From contig CBDFKK010000006.1 of the NCBI GenBank assembly GCA_965248815.1, forward strand, positions 186,001 through 250,000: a DNA stretch of 64,000 nt, in the 5' to 3' direction. The number at the start of each line of letters is the position of its first letter. Position 1 is the first letter of the stretch. The notes under the pieces are model-generated. The model saw only the letters and a program-made list of their open reading frames with translations. It was not told the DNA's origin and ran no database searches. This document shows, in pieces, positions 37,472 to 47,710 of the stretch. The stretch comes from CBDFKK01 sp965248815. GTDB taxonomy: Bacteria; Pseudomonadota; Alphaproteobacteria; SMXP01. The position numbers and the translations under genes are program-made.

Positions 37472-37623
37472 GGGGCTGGGATCCATTTGCTGGGGGCAAC
37501 ACGCCATGATCGCATAACGGTGGCGCCGCGATCTACTGCCAAGCCTTCCTCAATTGTTCCCTTGCGCAGATCCAGCGGCTGCTCAAAAATGACCACCAGT
37601 AGGGGTTGCGTGGGGGTAAGCCA

Positions 37624-38379
37624 ATGAATAAGCCAAAAATTTGGTCGAGACTATTTCGTCGCCGACTACAAACTCGGCCGAGTTTCGGGGTGGATACAAG
37701 CGTCTATCGCAGCGGGTTAGCAGCGGACTATTTCGGCGCGACTGAAGTTAGCTTTCAAAATATCGCGGCAGAGAGCATTCAGCAGCATTGGCGCGGCAAC
37801 GGCATTTCCGACCAAATCGCGGAAGCTTCCAAGCTCGCCAAGGAGGCGAGCGTTTGGGTCAAAGTGAAGCTGGCGTCCAGCTTCCAAGAACGATTGGAAG
37901 CCGCGTGTCCGGAAGTCGCGTTTGATTTGGAAAAGAAAGTCGAATTCCTCAACGCGTTTGGCGGCGAAATACTCAATCTTCTTGAATACCTCATTGCCAG
38001 TGAAGACGAGCTGGCAAACCTTGCCGCAAGTTCAGATGATGACGCCGAGGCGATCTTTGTCGCTTTTGCAAAGGGGTTAGTGGAACGATTGAACCCCATG
38101 TATGAAATCTATCATGACCAGCAGCACTTCCTGCAGCTGACCGACTATCAAAAATACAAGGATGATCTGAAGCCTTTGGAAGTGGGAGATCGTCGTTCCA
38201 TCGAGGCGTTCTATGTCAAATTCGAAACTGCCGTGAACACGATCAGCCGCGTTCTCGAAGCGAACATTCCGAATATTTTTGCCAAAGGCGGGTCCCTAGA
38301 CGATTTGCTGGGCCGGGTCATTCAAATGTTTCAATCGCTGGCGTCCGTCTATGCCCAATCAGAAGAAATGCTGAGTTGA
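37624..38379 (+). CDS. Hypothetical alpha-helical protein
   Basis: 251 residues from ATG 37624. Predicted almost wholly helical, rich in Ala, Glu and Leu, with no signal peptide, membrane segment or known motif. Divergent from the DUF1801 gene. I do not recognise it. Confidence 0.6.
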   Translation: MNKPKIWSRLFRRRLQTRPSFGVDTSVYRSGLAADYFGATEVSFQNIAAESIQQHWRGNGISDQIAEASKLAKEASVWVKVKLASSFQERLEAACPEVAFDLEKKVEFLNAFGGEILNLLEYLIASEDELANLAASSDDDAEAIFVAFAKGLVERLNPMYEIYHDQQHFLQLTDYQKYKDDLKPLEVGDRRSIEAFYVKFETAVNTISRVLEANIPNIFAKGGSLDDLLGRVIQMFQSLASVYAQSEEMLS

Positions 38380-38556
38380 TCTTTCGATCGGGTTGCTAAA
38401 GCGATTGCTTGCAAAAATCGTTTCTTTGTAAACGGTTCCCCTCCCTCCCTGATCCATATCAGGAGCGCTGAAAAGCTTTGTCGCTGCGACTGCGATGCCT
38501 CCGTTCTTCGTGTTGGAGGTGTATAAGGGATCTTCTTTTGTGTCATTGCGATCGAA

Positions 38557-39549
38557 GTGGAGCGGTGCTTGAAACTGCGTTTGATCAGTGCAAACGAGGT
38601 CGTGGAGTTACTGTCCATGGCCAAGTGCATCGAAGTTATGTCGGACGCCATGAAGGCGGCTTCAACCGGTGGAGTTATAAGTCCAACGCGTTTGATGGCG
38701 CCGTTGATCGACGAGACCGGCGCACTCGCGCTCATGCCGGGCTCATCAGTTGATCCGGCTGTCTACGGCGCCAAGCTCATAAGCATTCACGGCGACAATC
38801 CCTCCCGTGGCTTGCCGGCCATTCAAGGCTTCATCGTGTTGTTTGATCACGAGACGGGAGTGCCGTTCGCGCTTGTTGAAGGGAGTTCCCTTACTGCCCT
38901 TCGAACTGCGGCCGCTTCGGGACTTGCGACCAAGCTTCTGGCGCGGGAAGACGCAAAGTCCCACGGCATTTTTGGTGCCGGCGTTCAAGGGGCAGCGCAT
39001 ATCGATGCGATCAACATGGCGCGACCCGACATCCACGAAATTCTCGTGTGGGGGCGGTCACCAGAAAACGTGAAAACGTTTGTTGCAGAACAATCCACTC
39101 GGACAGGGCTCACAATCCGCGCCGCCGCGCCGCAAGAGGCCGGGGCGTGCGACGTGGTTTCGACGACAACTGCCTCACGGACACCGATCCTCAAAGGCGC
39201 GTGGCTGCAACCCTGTGCTCATATCAATTTAGTGGGTGCGTACACGCCCGAAACGCGGGAGGCCGACACCGATGCGATGGTGCGCTCGAAGATCTATGTG
39301 GATCTTATGACAAGCGCCATGGCGGAGGCAGGGGACATCCTCATTCCTCTGGCCGAGAGGGCGATCACTAAGAGCAACATTGTTGGTGAGATCGGCCAAG
39401 TCGTCGCGGGTGAGCGCGCCGGACGAGAGACCGCACACGAGATCACGCTTTACAAATCCCTCGGCATCGTGGCTCAGGACTTGTTCGCGGCGCATGCCGT
39501 CTATAAAGAGGCGCTAAGGTTGAATGTTGGTTCGACCGTGGAGCTCTGA
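38557..39549 (+). CDS. Ornithine cyclodeaminase / mu-crystallin family protein
   Basis: 330 residues; start GTG 38557 or TTG 38569. Family features: the Lys in YGAKLISIH, the Arg in LTALRTAAASGLAT, the NAD(P) loop GIFGAGVQGAAHI and the Asp in NLVGAYTPETREAD. Members include ornithine cyclodeaminase, alanine dehydrogenase and imine reductases. No arginine or opine genes are adjacent, so the substrate is open. Confidence 0.88.
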   Translation: MERCLKLRLISANEVVELLSMAKCIEVMSDAMKAASTGGVISPTRLMAPLIDETGALALMPGSSVDPAVYGAKLISIHGDNPSRGLPAIQGFIVLFDHETGVPFALVEGSSLTALRTAAASGLATKLLAREDAKSHGIFGAGVQGAAHIDAINMARPDIHEILVWGRSPENVKTFVAEQSTRTGLTIRAAAPQEAGACDVVSTTTASRTPILKGAWLQPCAHINLVGAYTPETREADTDAMVRSKIYVDLMTSAMAEAGDILIPLAERAITKSNIVGEIGQVVAGERAGRETAHEITLYKSLGIVAQDLFAAHAVYKEALRLNVGSTVEL

Positions 39550-39570
39550 AATAGAGACTGGAATAAAGCG

Positions 39571-39702
39571 TGGCTTGTATCCTTCGAGACACGTTCCCAA
39601 AACTTCGGTTTCGGGATCACCCTCAGCATGAGGAGATATTTTTTGCAGAGATTATCCTCATGGTGAGGGCGTGCGCAGCGCGCGTCTCGAACCATGTAGG
39701 CC
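39571..39702 (+). repeat. Palindromic intergenic repeat, copy B
   Basis: About 132 bp. Right arm CCTCATGGTGAGGGCG...GTCTCGAACCATGTAGGCC is the same as in copy C; left end TGGCTTGTATCCTTCGAGAC is its diverged complement. It fills the whole space between two convergent stops (39549 and 39705). Confidence 0.8.
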
Positions 39703-39704
39703 GA

Positions 39705-41537
39705 TCACTCCCCCGCGAGGGTCGCGTCGACTTCGTCCTGCTGCAGGCGGAACATCTTCGCATACCAGCCACCTTGGGTCATAAGCTGGGCGTGGGTACC
39801 GCTTTCGGCAATGCGCCCCTCAAGCATAACGAGAATTTCGTCGCTATCGACGATGGTCGAAAGCCGATGGGCAATGGTGAGCGTGGTTCGGCCGTCGCAG
39901 AGTTTCTTAAGTGCGGTCATAACGCCCAATTCCGTCTCGACGTCGAGACTGGAGGTCGCTTCGTCGAGAAGAACGATAGGCGCGTCTTTCAAGATCGCGC
40001 GGGCAATTGCAACACGCTGGCGCTGGCCGCCAGACAATTTGCTGCCCCGTTCCCCCGCCGGTGTGTCGTAGCCCTCCGGGATTGACGCAATCCAATCGGC
40101 CAGGCCTGCTTGGCGCGCGGCCTGTTCGATCTCTGGCTCGCTCGCGTCAAAGCGCCCCATACGGATGTTTTCTCTAATCGTTTCGTTAAAGATGAAACTC
40201 CGCTGAGACACCACGGCAAACTGTCTTTGCAGGTCAGCTAAGGGAAACTCTGTAAGCGCATGATTTCCTATGGAAATATGGCCCGACTGTGGGTCCCATT
40301 GCCGCAGCAACAAATTGACCACAGTCGATTTGCCCGTACCGCTCGGCCCCACGAGGGCCACATGTTTGCCGGCATTGAGATCAAGCGTGAACCCATCGAA
40401 GACTTTCTTTTCCCGGCTCCAGGCTGCGTCTTCAGAATCATACTCAAACGAGACGTCATCGAAGTGGATTGAAGGTTCCGCCGCTGAAGTGATGCTCGCA
40501 TCGGCGCGTTCCGCTACGGCAGGTGGCTGGTCCATCATAGAAAAGAGCTGCCGGGCGGCGATGAGTGATACACGGAAGTCGGTGTAATTGTTGGCAAGAC
40601 CAACGGACGTGTAAAACCCGACCACTGACACAGCGATGATCGCGGGTAAGTCCGTCAACGCGGAAATCGTACCGTCCATTGAAAGTTCGATGCCCCACCA
40701 GGCGGCAGCGAGAATGCCGACCGTGACGAATATTTCTGCAAGCCCTCTTTGAATAGCGTCGGCACCGTAGAGTTGGTCTTGACCCTTTTGCATCGTGGCG
40801 CCGATGTTCCAAAGTTGCTGTGCACGCTTTTTCTCGTAGCCAAAGGCCACCGTGTCGCGCACGCCTTGAATGCTATCGGCGACGAAAGCGTTGACCTCGC
40901 CTAATTGCTCGCGGTAACGAATGCCGTCGCCACCCAAGCGGGCGACGAGCCAGGGCAACAAGAAGGTAACTGCGGCGTAGAAGGGCAATAGGACCCAAAC
41001 GAACGAAGGCTCGACGGTCCAGCACCAAATCAAAATGATGGTCGGCACGAGAATTGCCGCGACGGCGGGCGCAATCGTATGGGCATAAAACGGTTCGATC
41101 CGCTCGCAATCGGTCATCACGCGGCTCACCGCATCACCCGACTGAAGTTTTGCTGTGCGCGCGGGCGCGAGGGGCAGCATGGCGTAATAAAAGCTGTCGC
41201 GAAACGCCGCCAGGATCCGAAAGGCAACGTAGTGGCCGGTGTAATTCTCTACATAGGACAGGAGACCAACGATGGTGCCGACAATGGCGATCCACATGAC
41301 CTGGGTCCAGATGACGTCCCAATTGACCACGCCTGGCTCATAGGCCTCGACATAGATGCCGACACTGGCCGCGGCGATGCCGAGGAGGGCGGCTTGCGAG
41401 ACAAGTTTTGCCACCCGCGCGGTCAATGAAATGAACATGATGGTGTTGAACGGCGTCATGAACGTGAGCAATCGCCGAATGATTTGAACGTTGCTGGCCT
41501 TTGGGAGGGGCCCGGAAACAGCGTCAATGGTTGCCAT
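39705..41537 (-). CDS. ABC exporter half, CydC-like (fused permease-ATPase)
   Basis: 610 residues from ATG 41537 (GGTGGAG upstream). Six-helix transmembrane domain, then an ATPase with GPSGTGKST (Walker A), LSGGQRQR (signature), VLLDEATSSLD (Walker B) and a His switch in TIAHRLS. It sits 12 bp from the stop of the second half-transporter, so the two form a heterodimer. Best guess is a CydDC-type thiol/haem exporter, but lipid or drug export is also possible. No cytochrome bd genes are near. Confidence 0.87.
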   Translation of the reverse strand: MATIDAVSGPLPKASNVQIIRRLLTFMTPFNTIMFISLTARVAKLVSQAALLGIAAASVGIYVEAYEPGVVNWDVIWTQVMWIAIVGTIVGLLSYVENYTGHYVAFRILAAFRDSFYYAMLPLAPARTAKLQSGDAVSRVMTDCERIEPFYAHTIAPAVAAILVPTIILIWCWTVEPSFVWVLLPFYAAVTFLLPWLVARLGGDGIRYREQLGEVNAFVADSIQGVRDTVAFGYEKKRAQQLWNIGATMQKGQDQLYGADAIQRGLAEIFVTVGILAAAWWGIELSMDGTISALTDLPAIIAVSVVGFYTSVGLANNYTDFRVSLIAARQLFSMMDQPPAVAERADASITSAAEPSIHFDDVSFEYDSEDAAWSREKKVFDGFTLDLNAGKHVALVGPSGTGKSTVVNLLLRQWDPQSGHISIGNHALTEFPLADLQRQFAVVSQRSFIFNETIRENIRMGRFDASEPEIEQAARQAGLADWIASIPEGYDTPAGERGSKLSGGQRQRVAIARAILKDAPIVLLDEATSSLDVETELGVMTALKKLCDGRTTLTIAHRLSTIVDSDEILVMLEGRIAESGTHAQLMTQGGWYAKMFRLQQDEVDATLAGE

Positions 41538-41549
41538 GGTTTGCTCCAC

Positions 41550-43301
41550 CTATTCCGCGGCCGCGAGACCGCGGCTTTCGATTTCTTGTTTGGTGCGGAT
41601 CATGCTTGCGTAGATGCCGCCGTGCGCTAGCAACTCTTCTTTTGTTCCGCTTTCAGCCAGGCGGCCATGATCCAGTACGACAATGCGGTCGGCTTGCTCG
41701 ATCGTGCTGAGCCGATGAGCGATCAGCAGAACCGTTTTGTTGGCAGTCAACCGTTCAAGCGCGCGATTGAGCAGCGTTTCCGTTTCGACGTCAATTTGCG
41801 ACGTGGGCTCGTCGAGCACGACGATCGGTGCGTCTTTTAGAAGGGCGCGAGCGATCGCCAGCCGTTGCGCCTGTCCGCCGCTGAGCGCCATGCCTTGATC
41901 GCCGACCTTGGTGTCGAGACCGGCCGGGGTCGAAACAACAAAGTCGTAAAGCTCTGCGCCTTTTAGTGCCGTAAAGAGCTCTTCGTCTGTTGCGTTTTCC
42001 TTGGCGATGCGCAGATTGTCGGCGATTGTGCCATAAAACAAAAACGGGTCTTGCGGCACCAGCGCGATTTGTTCGCGGATCCATTCAAGCGACAAATCTT
42101 CTTCAGGCACGCCGCCAAACAAAATTTGCCCTGAATCAGGATCGAGGGTGCGGAGCAACAAATTCGTCACGGTTGTCTTGCCCGAACCACTGCGCCCAAT
42201 GAGCGCGACTGTCTCCTTAGGCGCCAGTGTCATATTGAGATTGCTAATGGCCGGACTGTCGGTGCCGGGATAAGTAAATGTGACATCCCTAAGTTCGATG
42301 TTGACAGCATCGCCGGGCAGGGCACTGGCATGGGCGTCATCGGTGCTGGTTACAGGCGGCTTTTCATCTAAGAATTTTGTGACTTCGTGGGCGACTTCGC
42401 GGCCCAAGGCACCGGCAAAGAAAAACTCGCCGACGAGCAAGAGCGTCCGGCTGAATTCCAGACTAATAAGAACGACGGCAACCACCTCGCCAGGTGTCAT
42501 AAAGCCGTAGGAATAGCGATAGAGCGATACGCCCATCGCAACCGCGGTTGAGAACAGAGCAAAACCGAGTTCCAAGAAAACGAACTGTGATTGTGCAACA
42601 AGAAGCAAACGCATGGTTGTTTTGCGCTGAATCTCATTGTCGGCTTGCATTTGCTCGCCGCGGCGCCGGTCTTGGTTGAACATTTTGAGGGTCGACATGC
42701 CTTGAATGGAATCAAGGTACTGAGCGCTATTTCGGTTTTTGACGTCTTCGTTCTTGGCGCTGATACGCCTAAAGCCGCGCGCCGAGGAGCCGACAAATAA
42801 CGGCGTCAAGGGAACGCCTGCAAGCATCCACAGTCCGACGACCCAGTCGATCCAAAAGATGGCGGCGCTTAGAAAGAGAGGGATCGCAATGGCCACCCAA
42901 ATTTGCACGAAGTATACGCTAAAGTAATAATCGAGATACTCGACGCCTTCGGTCGCGGTGTTGGCAATTTCACCGGTGCGCCGTTTGCCAAGGATGCCGG
43001 GACCGAGTTTGACGACTTGTTTATAAATCTGATCGCGGACGTTGAGTTTGGCTTCACTCGAGGCTCGGAATTGGCCGGTACGAAAGACCCATGCCAGCGC
43101 CGCCTTTAGAAGGACAAGTCCGGCCAGGATCCAAAACCATTGCCTTAGTAGATTGTCTCCTTGCCACGCTGCATCGATGGTGAGTCCGAGCACGTAATAA
43201 AGAAAGATGGTCGTGGGAATTGTTGCGATGCCTGCCGCCAAGCCTACTTTGACCCATTTCATGGTGCCCGGCGTTACCAGCCTGTCGTCTACACCCAGCA
43301 T
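41550..43301 (-). CDS. ABC exporter half, CydD-like (fused permease-ATPase)
   Basis: 583 residues from ATG 43301 with GGAG in front; the frame is open to 43397. Transmembrane domain with a GEIANTATEGVEYLDYYFSVY segment typical of CydD-like proteins, then Walker A GRSGSGKTT, signature LSGGQAQR and Walker B IVVLDEPTSQID. In this half both signature and Walker B are intact. First gene of the two-gene exporter operon. Confidence 0.87.
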   Translation of the reverse strand: MLGVDDRLVTPGTMKWVKVGLAAGIATIPTTIFLYYVLGLTIDAAWQGDNLLRQWFWILAGLVLLKAALAWVFRTGQFRASSEAKLNVRDQIYKQVVKLGPGILGKRRTGEIANTATEGVEYLDYYFSVYFVQIWVAIAIPLFLSAAIFWIDWVVGLWMLAGVPLTPLFVGSSARGFRRISAKNEDVKNRNSAQYLDSIQGMSTLKMFNQDRRRGEQMQADNEIQRKTTMRLLLVAQSQFVFLELGFALFSTAVAMGVSLYRYSYGFMTPGEVVAVVLISLEFSRTLLLVGEFFFAGALGREVAHEVTKFLDEKPPVTSTDDAHASALPGDAVNIELRDVTFTYPGTDSPAISNLNMTLAPKETVALIGRSGSGKTTVTNLLLRTLDPDSGQILFGGVPEEDLSLEWIREQIALVPQDPFLFYGTIADNLRIAKENATDEELFTALKGAELYDFVVSTPAGLDTKVGDQGMALSGGQAQRLAIARALLKDAPIVVLDEPTSQIDVETETLLNRALERLTANKTVLLIAHRLSTIEQADRIVVLDHGRLAESGTKEELLAHGGIYASMIRTKQEIESRGLAAAE

Positions 43302-43609
43302 GCGTTTGCTCCGTTTGCTCAAGTCCAAACCATTTGTCCGCCCCCACAAGGGCGTGCGAGCAAGAACCCTAGTCCTTGAACCCGTGTTCAAGGTCAAGTC
43401 CCCATAATTTCAGGGAAAAGCTTGCTCTTGATCAGCCTCTTTGTTCCACGAGATGGTCTTCGCTTGACCTTAAACCCGCCTTTAAGGGTGATGGTTGGTG
43501 CGCCTTGCCACCAAGAAGAGCGAAGGACCTACATGGATCCGTCGGATCAGCTACAGCGCGAGACGCCAAAGCAGCACAGGTTAACGAGCGTAAACTGGGC
43601 GATGGTCGT

Positions 43610-44914
43610 TTGACGGACGAAGAGCACAAGTTAGGCCCCATCCGGCTGGCGCCGGGCGTGCTGCCGAGGCATGTCTTGGCCTATTTGTTTGCGGCATTCA
43701 TCAGTATCGGGATGTTTACCTATCTCGTTGCGTTGACGCCCTACGTGTTGCGCGTGAATTTGGGCCTGCCGGAAGGCGACTTCGGCCGCGCCTCAGGCGA
43801 TTTGCAATTTTGGCAAGAGATTGCGCTTCTCTCCGTGATCGGTTGGGCGGGCGCTTTGTCAGACCGGATCGGGCGCCGCGCGGTCTATATCGGCGGATTT
43901 GCAATCCTGGCCGTTGCCTATGCCAGCTACGGTTTTGCAAGTACTTATCCGCAATTAGCCGTGCTTCGACTTATCTACGCCATTGGCGTTGCCGCGACGA
44001 CGACAAATCTATCTGCCGTCATGGCCGATTACGCCCATGAAGACTCGCGCGGCAAGTTGACGGGGATTGCCTTCCTCCTCAATGGACTAGGCTCCGTCAT
44101 CTTCTTTGTCGGCTTAACGCAACTGCCGGAAGTTTTTGTCGGAGAGGGCGCATCGGAGCTTTGGGCGGGGCGCTATGCCTATCTGACCGTCTCAGGCATC
44201 GCGCTCTTCGGCGCTGTGGTCATGTTGGGATTGAAGCCGGGCAAGCCAGCCGGAACTGAGGTGCGTACGCCTGTCATTCAGCTCATGACGGAGGGATTGT
44301 TGGCTGCGCGCAATCTGCGGATTGTGTTGTCATATATGAGCGCGTTCACGGCGCGGGCCGACATGTCGATTATCACGATCTTCATGACGCTGTGGGTCGT
44401 GCAAGCGGCCTCAGACAATGGCGCTTCCACGGCTGAAGCGACGGCTCAGGCTGGTATGATTGTTGGTCTTGCGCAAATCGCCGCTATTATTTGGGCACCT
44501 ATTTACGGGGTCATCGGAGATCGAATCGATCGACTGACACTTTTGGTCATCGGCTTTGCCATTGCCACATTCGGCTATGGATGGGTTGCACTGACGAGCG
44601 ATATTTTGAGCCTGATGGCTATTCCGGGGCTCTTGTGCTTGGGCATGGGGCTCTCAAGTGCACAATTGGGATCGACGGTCTTGCTCGCTCAAGAAGCACC
44701 GGTTCGATTGCGCGGTTCGGCCTTCGGGATGCAGAGTCTCTGTGGTGCCATCGGCATTCTCGCGCTCTCATTGGCCGGCGGCCGATTGTATGACGCGTTC
44801 GGCCCGCAAGCACCCTTTGTCGCCGTGGCCGTTGCGAATGCAATCGTTTTCATTCTTGCGGCTCTGTACCGATTCATCGAACTCCGTAGTCCCGAGATCA
44901 AAACCGTAATCTAA
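43610..44914 (+). CDS. MFS transporter
   Basis: About 434 residues from TTG 43610; the true start is unclear, because the open frame continues to 43376 without a good ribosome binding site, and a separate ATG at 43533 is in another frame. Twelve hydrophobic segments; MFS motif GALSDRIGRRAVYIGG between helices 2 and 3, and GVIGDRIDRLTLL in the second half. Likely drug or metabolite efflux. Divergent from the ABC operon. Confidence 0.83.
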   Translation: MTDEEHKLGPIRLAPGVLPRHVLAYLFAAFISIGMFTYLVALTPYVLRVNLGLPEGDFGRASGDLQFWQEIALLSVIGWAGALSDRIGRRAVYIGGFAILAVAYASYGFASTYPQLAVLRLIYAIGVAATTTNLSAVMADYAHEDSRGKLTGIAFLLNGLGSVIFFVGLTQLPEVFVGEGASELWAGRYAYLTVSGIALFGAVVMLGLKPGKPAGTEVRTPVIQLMTEGLLAARNLRIVLSYMSAFTARADMSIITIFMTLWVVQAASDNGASTAEATAQAGMIVGLAQIAAIIWAPIYGVIGDRIDRLTLLVIGFAIATFGYGWVALTSDILSLMAIPGLLCLGMGLSSAQLGSTVLLAQEAPVRLRGSAFGMQSLCGAIGILALSLAGGRLYDAFGPQAPFVAVAVANAIVFILAALYRFIELRSPEIKTVI

Positions 44915-45012
44915 GTGCGCGGATCTAGTCGTCAGAGCCCCGCGCCCGGCTTTGCAATATCATCCCGAATTCCATTAGGATCGCGCTCGAGTGAAACAAA
45001 AGAGTGAGCAAA

Positions 45013-45723
45013 ATGTCTTACTTTATGCTTGCCTTAGCAACAGCGGATTTCGTCCTATTTATTTGGGCATTTCAACGCTGGACAAAAACGCCGGGGAACA
45101 TTGCTCTTCTCTTATCGTTGGCAATCATATTGCCGGTGGGCTTGGATGCATTGCTAGTCGGAGCCGGACGATGGATGGGGGCGGGACCCGAACTCGAGTA
45201 CATCACGCGCATACGCTTTACGTTGTTCATCGTCGTGATGCCCCTTCTAATCTTGATTAGCGTTCTTTTGCTGCGTTATGCCGATATTGCTTGGACGCGA
45301 CGGGGGGAGATATTACCCCTGGTGACCATCGGCGTTATTGCTGCCTCGATATTTGGGGCGAACGGTGCATGGGAAAAAGACTTTTATCCGTCCTGTGTAT
45401 TCGATGTTGTGCGATACGTCATGCTTGTTCCGGAAGGCCAAGCCTGCGCGTCGTCGGTCGCCGGTCAGGGTCAATTTTCACTGCCGATTATTGTTCCTTT
45501 GTCGTCAGTTGCCGTTCTAATCACAGGTGGACTTTTGTTATGGAAGCATCGCTGGCCATGGCTTTTGATCACGCAAATCATGCTTATGGTCGCCGTCGCG
45601 ATCCCGCCGTCTGCTACCACGATATTCGTTTCCTATCCATTTGATGCCATGCTCTCAGCTGCCTTGGCCATTAGCGCCATTCGTTTTTTTCCCAACGCCC
45701 CCCAAGCCGCTAAGGTAGAGTAG
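45013..45723 (+). CDS. Hypothetical multi-pass membrane protein
   Basis: 236 residues with about seven hydrophobic segments and short charged loops; two Cys in an outer loop (YPSCVF, GQACAS). ATG 45013 preferred over GTG 45004. Not recognised. Confidence 0.65.
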   Translation: MSYFMLALATADFVLFIWAFQRWTKTPGNIALLLSLAIILPVGLDALLVGAGRWMGAGPELEYITRIRFTLFIVVMPLLILISVLLLRYADIAWTRRGEILPLVTIGVIAASIFGANGAWEKDFYPSCVFDVVRYVMLVPEGQACASSVAGQGQFSLPIIVPLSSVAVLITGGLLLWKHRWPWLLITQIMLMVAVAIPPSATTIFVSYPFDAMLSAALAISAIRFFPNAPQAAKVE

Positions 45724-45813
45724 ATGGACAAGTTGACACGCATGCAAGCGATCGTCTCGTTTTGATCGCCCTACCACAAACTGACGCGAAGTCTTTAAAG
45801 GAGAGGGGAACAG

Positions 45814-46620
45814 ATGGCGGTGGATTTTAATAATCCCGAGGAACGGCTTACAGCATTGATCAAACTGAGGGGCGATCTCGCCGGCGCGGCGGCCCTATGG
45901 TGGTACAAAGGCAATCAATATGCCGTTGTCGATCGCGAGCCGACGCTCTTATGGCAAGTCGAGGGTGTGCAATTGGGAAAATATGACAAACAGGACGACG
46001 GGTCGTACGATCATATTTTTCAAGACATCATGTTTTACATCGATCCGGAGACGGATGAAGTCTTCAAGGATTACGAAAATCCGTTTACCGGCGAAATGAA
46101 TACCGCGCCCGTGATGCGCGTCGGGCCATTCACAAGTAACGTGGGGCTCGAGAAGCAGACGGTCAAATTGCCGGAAGGCATGCCGCCAGACTCGCTGGTT
46201 GTTGATTGGCGCTATGAGCCTGTCACAATCCAGGGCGATGATCTGTTCATGCGCGAGCGGGGCATGACCAAGATCGCGAATTTTGAAAAGGACTCGGGCA
46301 AGCCTGGTCAGTCGACTAAGGACTTTTTCGTAGTGAATGACTTCTTCACTCTGGTGGGCAGTGTGAATGAGGTGACCGATCCCGATCGAATGAGCGTGTC
46401 GGCACGGACCAATTATCAAAGCATCAACGAATGGACGCCGTGGCTTAAAATGGGCGACGCGCAAGGTGCCGTCTTCGGGCGCGGGAATTCGACCAAGCTC
46501 AATGACTACGAAGAGCTGCCTGAACGATTGCGTCGGCTCATTGAAGCGGAAGATTCCGATTTCTTTTCAGGTTCTGAGCTGGCGCTGTGGGACAAAGCCT
46601 ACACACCGCTTAATCAATAG
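45814..46620 (+). CDS. DUF1838 protein without signal peptide (copy 2)
   Basis: 268 residues. It opens with VDFNNPEERLTALIKLRGDLAG, the DUF1838 start, and continues with LWQVEGVQLGKY, FYIDPETDEVFKDYENPFT and a WTPWLKMG box. A strong AAAGGAGAGGGG precedes the ATG. The protein lacks the leader found on the other copies; the small Tat-leader ORF at 46632 is directly downstream. Confidence 0.85.
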   Translation: MAVDFNNPEERLTALIKLRGDLAGAAALWWYKGNQYAVVDREPTLLWQVEGVQLGKYDKQDDGSYDHIFQDIMFYIDPETDEVFKDYENPFTGEMNTAPVMRVGPFTSNVGLEKQTVKLPEGMPPDSLVVDWRYEPVTIQGDDLFMRERGMTKIANFEKDSGKPGQSTKDFFVVNDFFTLVGSVNEVTDPDRMSVSARTNYQSINEWTPWLKMGDAQGAVFGRGNSTKLNDYEELPERLRRLIEAEDSDFFSGSELALWDKAYTPLNQ

Positions 46621-46631
46621 GGCGCGCGATA

Positions 46632-46865
46632 ATGGATCAGAACAAATCAAACAAGGCCTTTACGCGCCGCAAACTTTTGACCGGGGTCGCCGCCGGCTCC
46701 GCGATGGCGGTGGGGACATTTACATTCGTCGCGAGCACATATGGTGAGACGGTCAGAAGTGTGCCCGCTGGCGGCATCACGCCGCCGCGGGTTTCATTAG
46801 GGCCGGCACTGTCATATCCCGCGCCGTCTGAAGTTGCTCTCTACTTGCCGTCTCTCAGCGGTTGA
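46632..46865 (+). CDS. Short Tat-leader protein
   Basis: 77 residues. FTRRKLLTGVAAGSAMAVG is a Tat-like leader; only about 40 residues follow, rich in Pro and Ser (GGITPPRVSLGPALSYPAPS). 11 bp after DUF1838 copy 2. It might be a small exported partner of that protein, or a leftover from a larger gene. Confidence 0.5.
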   Translation: MDQNKSNKAFTRRKLLTGVAAGSAMAVGTFTFVASTYGETVRSVPAGGITPPRVSLGPALSYPAPSEVALYLPSLSG

Positions 46866-46971
46866 GCCCTCACGGCAGTTGTTTGAACGTTGCGGCCAAG
46901 CAAGACATGACGCCTTGGCTGTGGTGGGCTAAAGTCGTGGCGGTTTCATCAACAGGGGGAATGAGTGCGCC

Positions 46972-47688
46972 ATGAAACACGCCTTCTTGCGGCTACTTAT
47001 CATTTGTTTCGCCGGATTGATCGGAACGCCCGTCTTTGCAGACGGCATCTTGGTCTTTGGTGGAACGGGCAAACTCGGCTTCAGAATTGTTGAGCAATTG
47101 ATCCGCGCGGGGGAGACGGACGTTACGGTTTTTGCACGGCCGACCTCGGACCTAGCCCGGCTGGAGGGGTTGGATGTGAGCTATGTGGTGGGCGATGCCA
47201 CCGATGATGCGGACGTAGAAGCCGCGCTGAAGTCGGCGAACTTCCGTATCGTGATCAACGCGATGTCCAATCCTCGCTCGACCGGCAATTTCACTTTTTT
47301 TCAAGACACGATGAAGACCATCGTTAAGTGGTCCAAAGAAACGAACGTCGGTCGGATCATCCTGCATAGTTCGACCGGGGCGGGGGACAGCAAGATCATT
47401 CTCCGCGCAGATGTGCCTGAAGCCACACGAATTCGTTTCTTAGACAAAGAAATCGCCGAGAACGAGCTTGTGGCATCAGGCTTGGACTACACGATTCTGC
47501 GCAACTACTCGATCATACCTGAGCCCACAGTGCCAACTGATGAAGCGTTCTTAACCGAGGACCACACGGTCGGCGGGCGCATTGGTCGCGCGGACATTGC
47601 AAAGCTGACTCTCTATTGCCTCGACAGTTATCTTTGCAAGAACAAGACGCTTCACGTCAGTTCTCCGGTCGAATTTACGCCGGAGTAA
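46972..47688 (+). CDS. Exported NAD(P)H-binding protein (NmrA/SDR-a type)
   Basis: 238 residues. Signal peptide MKHAFLRLLIICFAGLIG to about FADG. The mature protein begins at once with GILVFGGTGKLGFRIVEQL, a perfect G-x-x-G-x-x-G cofactor loop, followed by ARPTSDLARL. It has the LDYTILRNYS motif of the NmrA-like group. In a likely operon with the VOC gene (22 bp). Confidence 0.83.
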   Translation: MKHAFLRLLIICFAGLIGTPVFADGILVFGGTGKLGFRIVEQLIRAGETDVTVFARPTSDLARLEGLDVSYVVGDATDDADVEAALKSANFRIVINAMSNPRSTGNFTFFQDTMKTIVKWSKETNVGRIILHSSTGAGDSKIILRADVPEATRIRFLDKEIAENELVASGLDYTILRNYSIIPEPTVPTDEAFLTEDHTVGGRIGRADIAKLTLYCLDSYLCKNKTLHVSSPVEFTPE

Positions 47689-47710
47689 TTTATCTATTGG
47701 AGCAGGGCAC

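Noticed and set aside
43533..43613. Short ORF MDPSDQLQRETP... as the MFS N-terminus by frameshift
   Set aside because: Joining it would need an indel, and the MFS frame is open without it; no protein similarity supports it.
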